Assembly: GCA_947457085.1 (NCBI GenBank)
Contig: CANGUS010000043.1
Location: 1-10,136 of the forward strand
Source: Bacteroidota bacterium
GTDB lineage: Bacteria; Bacteroidota; Bacteroidia; Chitinophagales; Chitinophagaceae
Direction of reading: 5' to 3'
DNA: 10,136 nucleotides
The notes beneath the pieces were generated by a model, which saw only the letters and a program-made list of their open reading frames with translations, did no database searches and was not told the DNA's origin. Below, piece after piece: positions 5,930-10,136 of the stretch; position 1 is the first letter of the stretch; the number at the start of each line of letters is the position of its first letter. Position numbers and translations under genes: made by a program.

Positions 5930-6283
5930 ATGAGCAAAAACAAAAAAATAGGAAGTATAGGCGAAGAATTAGCACTGCAGCATTGCTTAGAAAATGGGTA
6001 TGAGCTAATTGATAAAAATTGGACCATTGGACACAAAGAAATAGACCTCATTTTAAGAAAAGACGATGTATATATTTTTGTGGAAGTAAAAACGCGTACC
6101 AATTTAAAAATGGGCATGCCAGAAAATGCAATTAGTCATGCTAAAATTAAAAACATCACAGAGGCTTCCCAAACATTTTTAATAAATAAGCAATATAAGG
6201 ATGTTCGGTTTGATGTGATATCCATTATTTTAAAAAAAGATACAGAACCCGAATTGTTGCATATCAAAGATGCTTTTTACTAA
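5930..6283 (+). CDS. yraN: YraN / UPF0102 family protein, predicted endonuclease fold
   Basis: A 117-residue cytosolic protein, the usual length for UPF0102. The opening KIGSIGEELALQHCLENGY (6-24) with Gly8-x2-Gly11-Glu12 is characteristic. The PD-(D/E)xK nuclease-fold signature follows: EIDLI (37-41) with Asp39, then FVEVKTR (50-56) with Glu52 and Lys54. RFDVI (93-97) is the late conserved strand. The fold predicts a Holliday-junction-resolvase-like nuclease, but the biochemical role of this family is poorly defined. It diverges from the isomerase gene over a 35-base gap, and its stop codon lies only five bases from that of the converging kinase gene. Confidence 0.93.
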   Translation: MSKNKKIGSIGEELALQHCLENGYELIDKNWTIGHKEIDLILRKDDVYIFVEVKTRTNLKMGMPENAISHAKIKNITEASQTFLINKQYKDVRFDVISIILKKDTEPELLHIKDAFY

Positions 6284-6288
6284 AACTA

Positions 6289-8739
6289 TTATGCCTTTGG
6301 TTTGAATAATTTTTGTTTGATTTTAGCAAGGAAACTTTGCTTAACTTCATCTTTCATATAATTTCCATAACCGTAGCCATAGCCGTAGCCATAACCATAA
6401 CCGTATCCATAACCATAACCGTATCCATAACCGTAGCCATAGCCATAACCTTTTTGAATATCTGTTCCATTTAAAAGCAAGGCCATGTTTTTTAATCGTT
6501 TTTCATGATACAAGCTCAATGGTACATTTAGCATGCGTTTATCGATGTATTCTGCTTTCACGATGTATAAAGTAGCATCTGCATAATCACTCATTAAAAT
6601 GGTATCAGTTACCACCCCTACAGGAGCGGTATCAATGATAACATAATCATATCGTTCTTTTAGTTGCTCAAAAAGTTGATTTATTCTACTGTCTAATAAT
6701 AATTCAGATGGATTGGGTGGAATGTCACCAGAGAGGATTACATCGATATTTTCTTTGGTTGGTTTTTTTAAAATAATATCGTCTACGGTTAAATTGTCAT
6801 CAATAATAAAATTAGTAACTCCTACAGGATTCTCTATGCTTAAATTTAAATATTCTAGTAATTTAGGTGCCCTTAAATCCATACCTACTAATACTACTTT
6901 TTTATTAGCAAGGCTTATTGTAGCAGCTAAGTTTAGGGACACAAATGATTTTCCTTCTCCAGGTAAAGTAGAAGTAACCAAAATGGTTTTTGCTTTGTCT
7001 TTAACTGAGCTAGTAAGAAAATCAATATTCGTACGAGTCATTCTAAAGGCTTCTGCAATGCTAGTAGATAATCCTTTTGTAATTATTAATCGTTCTTCAT
7101 ATTCAGCTAAAGGAATATCGCCTGCAAATGGCATATTTAATTTTTCTAAATCTTTGATGCTGTGCACTTTGGTATCAAAAATTTGTTTTAAATAAATAAG
7201 CAATACCGGTAAAAGTAAACCGAATGCAAAAGCCAAGGTATAGGTTTTCTTTTTATCTGGGAATATAGTACTTCCATTACTGAAAGCAGCGTCTATCGTT
7301 TTTGCATTGGTAACCGTTACTGCTAATGCAATGTTGGTTTCCTCTCTTTTTTGTAATAAATAAAGATATAATCCTTCTTTAATTTCTTGTTGTCGACTGA
7401 TTGATTTTATTTGGCGTTCATATTTCGGTACCGATGAAATTTTAGAGTTCACTAAACCGCTTTGTTTTGCTAAGGCATTGCGTTGAATTTGGAGTGAGTT
7501 TCTATAATTTTGAACACCCGAAATTACGTTTTGTCTCAAGCTATTAATTTGTTCATCCAAAGCGATGATAGCAGGATGAATTTCACTGGTGGTTTTAATT
7601 TTTTGATTTCTCTCTAAAATTAATTGATTGTAACTCGTAATATTGGCTGCGCTGTTTCCATCTGCAATGCCAAAATTAGTAGGAATCAAATCGGTATTGT
7701 TATTTCTGCTAATATAATTATAAATATTATCAGCCACTTGTTGTTGTGAACTTAATTCAGAAATCCGCTGTTCGTTCATACGGTCAGACTCTAAATACAA
7801 TTTTGCTTCTGAGGCAACATCCACTACATTGTTGCTTTGTTTGTATTGTTGTGCACTGCTTTCTACATTCGTCAACTCATTGGTAATAAACTGTAAACGG
7901 TCATTGATGAAGGAAGCTGTATTTTTTGAAATTTGATTTTTATCCTCGATTACATCTTGGTTGTGTTGAAAAATTAAATTATTGATAATGTCTATTGCTT
8001 TTTCTTTTGACTGATCATTAAATGTCAATTCGATTAAACTAGCAGATTTTGATATAGACTTTACTGTTAAAATAGATAAGTTATGATTTACAACCGAGTT
8101 GATTGGGCGGAGTTTTACATGAAACTCTTTGTTTGTCCAATTGGATATATATTTTTGATTTGGAACAACTGTGATGGTTCCAACAGAGGTTTTAAAACTA
8201 TCTGAAAATGATTTTTTTACAATCGATTTACTATCCCCATCTGTAAATTCGAAATGTTGATTGTCTATTACTTTTATCAACAAATTAGCAGCAGCATTGT
8301 CTAATTTATTTCTGTCTTCAAAGTAGATTACTTTAAAAGGCAATTGAGCATATACCTCTTTTTCAATAACACTTCCTTGTACAAAATAGCTCGTTTGTAA
8401 ATTTAAATCTCTAACCACTCTTGACATTAGGTTTCTAGATTTAAAAATTTCTATTTCATTCTCTAGGCTACTAGAACCCGACATGATATTTAAATCAGAA
8501 AATGCGGACAATTCAGACAATGCGCCCCCTTTTTTCTCATCTTTAATTAATACAGTCGCCTTTGCCTGATAAATAGGAACTTGGTAACGTAAATAAACAA
8601 ATGCAACCGTAAAGCTGAGCATTAATCCGACTACAAACCAAAACCAATGGTGTAAGAGTTTACCAATTAATTCTTTTATATTAAAACCTGATTCTAAATT
8701 TTCTTCTTGAAAAAATTCTTGTTCGTTCTCTATGTTCAT
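6289..8739 (-). CDS. wzc: Wzc-type capsule/exopolysaccharide tyrosine autokinase
   Basis: An 816-residue inner-membrane bacterial tyrosine kinase that controls polysaccharide chain length and export with a Wza-type partner. Domains in order: cytosolic start, Wzz-like region with first membrane helix (about 33-50), a large periplasmic part with coiled-coil helices (about 265-330 and 375-465), a GNVR-like segment near 435-467 (VPKYERQI), second membrane helix (about 499-517), then the cytosolic kinase. The kinase has the EAFRMTR (563-569) oligomer motif EX2RX2R, Walker A TLPGEGKS (591-598, Lys597), Walker A' VGMDLR (618-623, Asp621), PPNPSELL (674-681) and Walker B VIIDTAP (700-706, Asp703). 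The C-terminal tyrosine cluster, whose autophosphorylation cycle governs export, is here fourteen Gly-Tyr repeats (764-791), then G-N-Y and a basic 22-residue tail. The start lies one base after the stop of the Wza-like gene, with no Shine-Dalgarno sequence, suggesting coupled translation. Confidence 0.95.
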   Translation of the reverse strand: MNIENEQEFFQEENLESGFNIKELIGKLLHHWFWFVVGLMLSFTVAFVYLRYQVPIYQAKATVLIKDEKKGGALSELSAFSDLNIMSGSSSLENEIEIFKSRNLMSRVVRDLNLQTSYFVQGSVIEKEVYAQLPFKVIYFEDRNKLDNAAANLLIKVIDNQHFEFTDGDSKSIVKKSFSDSFKTSVGTITVVPNQKYISNWTNKEFHVKLRPINSVVNHNLSILTVKSISKSASLIELTFNDQSKEKAIDIINNLIFQHNQDVIEDKNQISKNTASFINDRLQFITNELTNVESSAQQYKQSNNVVDVASEAKLYLESDRMNEQRISELSSQQQVADNIYNYISRNNNTDLIPTNFGIADGNSAANITSYNQLILERNQKIKTTSEIHPAIIALDEQINSLRQNVISGVQNYRNSLQIQRNALAKQSGLVNSKISSVPKYERQIKSISRQQEIKEGLYLYLLQKREETNIALAVTVTNAKTIDAAFSNGSTIFPDKKKTYTLAFAFGLLLPVLLIYLKQIFDTKVHSIKDLEKLNMPFAGDIPLAEYEERLIITKGLSTSIAEAFRMTRTNIDFLTSSVKDKAKTILVTSTLPGEGKSFVSLNLAATISLANKKVVLVGMDLRAPKLLEYLNLSIENPVGVTNFIIDDNLTVDDIILKKPTKENIDVILSGDIPPNPSELLLDSRINQLFEQLKERYDYVIIDTAPVGVVTDTILMSDYADATLYIVKAEYIDKRMLNVPLSLYHEKRLKNMALLLNGTDIQKGYGYGYGYGYGYGYGYGYGYGYGYGYGYGNYMKDEVKQSFLAKIKQKLFKPKA
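6364..6450 (-). repeat. Hexanucleotide-periodic tract encoding (Gly-Tyr)14-Gly
   Basis: Twenty-nine codons alternate Gly and Tyr without a break, so the tract repeats every six bases. Codon choice is mixed: Tyr as TAT ten times and TAC four times, Gly as GGT, GGC and GGA. It is therefore an imperfect DNA repeat that stays perfect in protein. Within it, 6391-6408 and 6409-6426 are identical 18-base units, the mark of a tandem duplication. Gain or loss in steps of six bases keeps the reading frame and changes only the number of tyrosines in the kinase tail. Confidence 0.95.
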
Positions 8740-8740
8740 A

Positions 8741-9517
8741 TTATCGAGTCAAATAATTTAAAATGGTTATAAACAGCGTAGTTCCTGTAATGACTAAACT
8801 ACCATAAGCTGTAACTTGTTGGCTAGCGGCAATTTTACTTTTAAAAGGTTCTACATATATAATATCATTTTGATGCAAATAATAATAAGGGGAACGAAAA
8901 ATGTCTCTTGAAGTTAAATCGATTCGAATTTCTTTTTTAATTCCATTTTCTTCTCTTATTAATAAAACATTTTGTCTTACGCCATTAATAGATAAATCAC
9001 CAGCCAAACCCAATGCCTCTGTGATGGTAATTCTTTCATGATTCATGGTAAAAACACCCGGTTTATTAACTTCACCTAGGATAGTAATTTTAAAATTTTG
9101 TAATCGTACGTTTACAATTGGACTTTTTACATAACTCTTTATTCTTTCTTTCAATACGAGTGCCGCTTCTATTCTATTCAGACCCGCAATTTTAACCGTG
9201 CCAATTAATGGAAAATCTATATTGCCATTGGCATCAATTAAATAGCCAGCTGCATGATCTCCTTGAGACGATTCTCCTTTTGCTGTCATATCTGAAGTAA
9301 ATGGTTTTACTGCTTCTGGATCGATAGAGCTTACCGAAATTGCTACTAAATCATCCGGCTGAAATATGGTATGTATACTTGTTGTGTTTGAAACAGAATC
9401 TGATATAATTTCATCTCTATCTCCATATTTATGTTGGAAATAAATATATTTTTCTGGATGCACATTACATGAAACGATCAATAAGCAATAAAAAAACAAT
9501 AAAATATAACCTTTCAT
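8741..9517 (-). CDS. wza: Wza-type polysaccharide export lipoprotein
   Basis: A 258-residue outer-membrane polysaccharide export protein forming the exit channel for capsule or exopolysaccharide. The start MKGYILLFFYCLLIVSC is a lipoprotein signal peptide with lipobox IVSC and lipidated Cys17. A polysaccharide-export domain follows (about 49-138, with FQPDDLVAISV at 52-62 and LIDANGNIDFPLIGTVKIAGL at 93-113, given by position). Next comes a SLBB-type soluble beta-grasp domain (about 144-195, with ILGEVNKPGVF at 146-156). A hydrophobic segment near the C-terminus (about 238-256) could cross a membrane. It is shorter than E. coli Wza (about 380 residues), having one clear SLBB repeat; this short form is common in Bacteroidota. 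It lies between the dehydratase and kinase genes, and its stop is one base from the kinase start. Confidence 0.92.
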   Translation of the reverse strand: MKGYILLFFYCLLIVSCNVHPEKYIYFQHKYGDRDEIISDSVSNTTSIHTIFQPDDLVAISVSSIDPEAVKPFTSDMTAKGESSQGDHAAGYLIDANGNIDFPLIGTVKIAGLNRIEAALVLKERIKSYVKSPIVNVRLQNFKITILGEVNKPGVFTMNHERITITEALGLAGDLSINGVRQNVLLIREENGIKKEIRIDLTSRDIFRSPYYYLHQNDIIYVEPFKSKIAASQQVTAYGSLVITGTTLFITILNYLTR

Positions 9518-9596
9518 GTAAAATAATTTTGGTGCAATTTAATTTAATTTATTTAAATGGTTTAAAACAAAGCGTTAATTAAAAGTGTATACTATT

Positions 9597-10136
9597 TTAT
9601 TCTTTCAGTGTTAGTTCACTTTTAATGTCTAGTTGTTCAAAGAATGAATTTTGACTAATAAATTCGGGAACAATGTTTTTTATTGAACTAACTACCGTAC
9701 TGTCACTGGCTGCCACCTGAATGAGTTCCTGTAGCTTATTTAATTCATCTTGAATATACAAATAATTATTTTGAGCAACTTTGGCTTTCATAATTTTATC
9801 ATGATGGGTAGGGATGATAGACTCTGAATCATTTAATAATTCTTCATACAATTTTTCACCAGGACGCAAACCAGTATATTGTATTTCAATATCTTTATCC
9901 GGTTGTAATCCGGATAGAAGAATCATTTTTTTTGCCAAGTCAATTATTTTCACAGAATCACCCATGTCGAAAACAAATATTTCACCTCCTTCTCCCATAG
10001 CACCTGCTTCTAGCACCAATTGACAAGCTTCAGGGATGGTCATAAAAAATCGGGTAATGTCGGGATGGGTTACTTGAACGGGCCCACCTGCGGCAATTTG
10101 TTTTTCAAAAATTGGAATCACCGATCCATTTGAACC
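9597..10136 (-). CDS. Nucleotide-sugar 4,6-dehydratase, CapD/FlaA1-like (3' part, cut by window)
   Basis: The last 179 residues of a short-chain dehydrogenase/reductase-type epimerase/dehydratase of the polysaccharide-biosynthesis family (CapD, WbpM, FlaA1), which turns UDP-GlcNAc into a 4-keto-6-deoxy sugar nucleotide. The reading frame is open to the window edge (GSNGSVIPIFEKQIAAG is a family-conserved stretch), so the GTG at 10121 is an internal valine and not a start. Also visible are the substrate-binding part VTHPDITRFFMTIPEACQLV, EIFVFDMGDSVKIIDLAKKMI and the late RPGEKLYEELL. The Rossmann domain and catalytic residues lie outside. The C-terminal extension past the dehydratase fold fits the long membrane-anchored form, but that part is not seen. 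Seventy-nine bases separate it from the Wza-like gene, with no terminator hairpin, so cotranscription is likely. Confidence 0.92.
   Translation of the reverse strand, partial: GSNGSVIPIFEKQIAAGGPVQVTHPDITRFFMTIPEACQLVLEAGAMGEGGEIFVFDMGDSVKIIDLAKKMILLSGLQPDKDIEIQYTGLRPGEKLYEELLNDSESIIPTHHDKIMKAKVAQNNYLYIQDELNKLQELIQVAASDSTVVSSIKNIVPEFISQNSFFEQLDIKSELTLKE

Noticed and set aside
5895..5975. 27-residue hydrophobic N-terminal extension of the isomerase, resembling a membrane anchor
   Set aside because: It is antisense to the lysine-rich start of yraN, crosses the divergent promoter region, and known members begin at the downstream methionine.
6364..6450. Short-period repeat array considered as a CRISPR or non-coding satellite
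   Set aside because: There are no spacers, the period is six bases, and it lies in frame in a recognisable kinase gene as Gly-Tyr codons.
6364..6450. Classical on/off phase variation by repeat slippage
   Set aside because: The unit is six bases, so slippage by whole units cannot shift the reading frame; only tail length would vary.
6713..7195. 160-codon plus-strand open frame opposite the kinase domain
   Set aside because: It is fully antisense to conserved kinase sequence, has no promoter box or recognisable domain, and is the expected by-product of the codon pattern.
9518..9596. Promoter between the dehydratase and Wza-like genes
   Set aside because: TTTG and TTAAATTG-like words occur on the minus strand, but they are 25 bases apart and the second deviates at two positions; read-through from the upstream gene is the simpler view.
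10119..10121. GTG as start codon of the rightmost gene
   Set aside because: The same frame continues to the window edge with conserved residues of the family, so the codon encodes an internal valine of a truncated gene.
6289..10136. Undescribed defence or secretion system
   Set aside because: All three genes are recognisable members of the standard Wza/Wzc-type polysaccharide export pathway; nothing in the window indicates mobile DNA, integrases or defence domains.

Overview
The window reads as ordinary chromosomal DNA of an AT-rich member of the Bacteroidota. Three things point there. Recognisable start regions carry the TAnnTTTG -7 element of that phylum, and I see no Shine-Dalgarno sequence before any start I examined. 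The protein set fits: a DUF6580 membrane protein, an archaeal-type phosphoglucose/phosphomannose isomerase, and a Wzc-type kinase with a tyrosine-rich tail. I cannot fix the family or genus from sequence alone.

Layout, left to right. 1-194: terminator, tRNA-Asn(GUU) and its own promoter, all reading left. 194-1633 (-): asnS. 1716-2276 (+): purN, divergent from asnS. 2355-2708 (+): a small SnoaL/NTF2-like protein. A bidirectional terminator at about 2726-2760 closes this rightward group. 2787-4171 (-): an SRPBCC-fold protein followed by an EamA-type transporter. 4281-4844 (-): a DUF6580 membrane protein with its own terminator. 4911-5894 (-): a bifunctional phosphoglucose/phosphomannose isomerase, divergent from yraN (5930-6283, +). 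6289-10136 (-): the 3' end of a capsule/exopolysaccharide cluster, read from the right edge as a nucleotide-sugar 4,6-dehydratase (cut by the window), a Wza-type export lipoprotein and a Wzc-type tyrosine autokinase. Every intergenic gap is about 110 bases or less, so no long stretch lacks a gene.

The left two thirds is housekeeping: asparagine charging (synthetase and its tRNA side by side), purine synthesis, hexose-phosphate interconversion and a YraN-family protein. The right third makes and exports a surface polysaccharide. The dehydratase supplies a modified sugar nucleotide, the Wza-like lipoprotein forms the outer-membrane exit, and the Wzc-like kinase controls chain length and export through its phosphorylation state. 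The isomerase could supply fructose-6-phosphate or mannose-6-phosphate to such a pathway, but that link is inference.

I found no new multi-gene system. The most notable features are a 14-fold Gly-Tyr tail on the kinase, encoded by a hexanucleotide-periodic DNA tract with a perfect 18-bp tandem duplication, and a run of promoters whose -7 box sits only 4-8 bases from the start codon, implying leaderless or nearly leaderless mRNAs.
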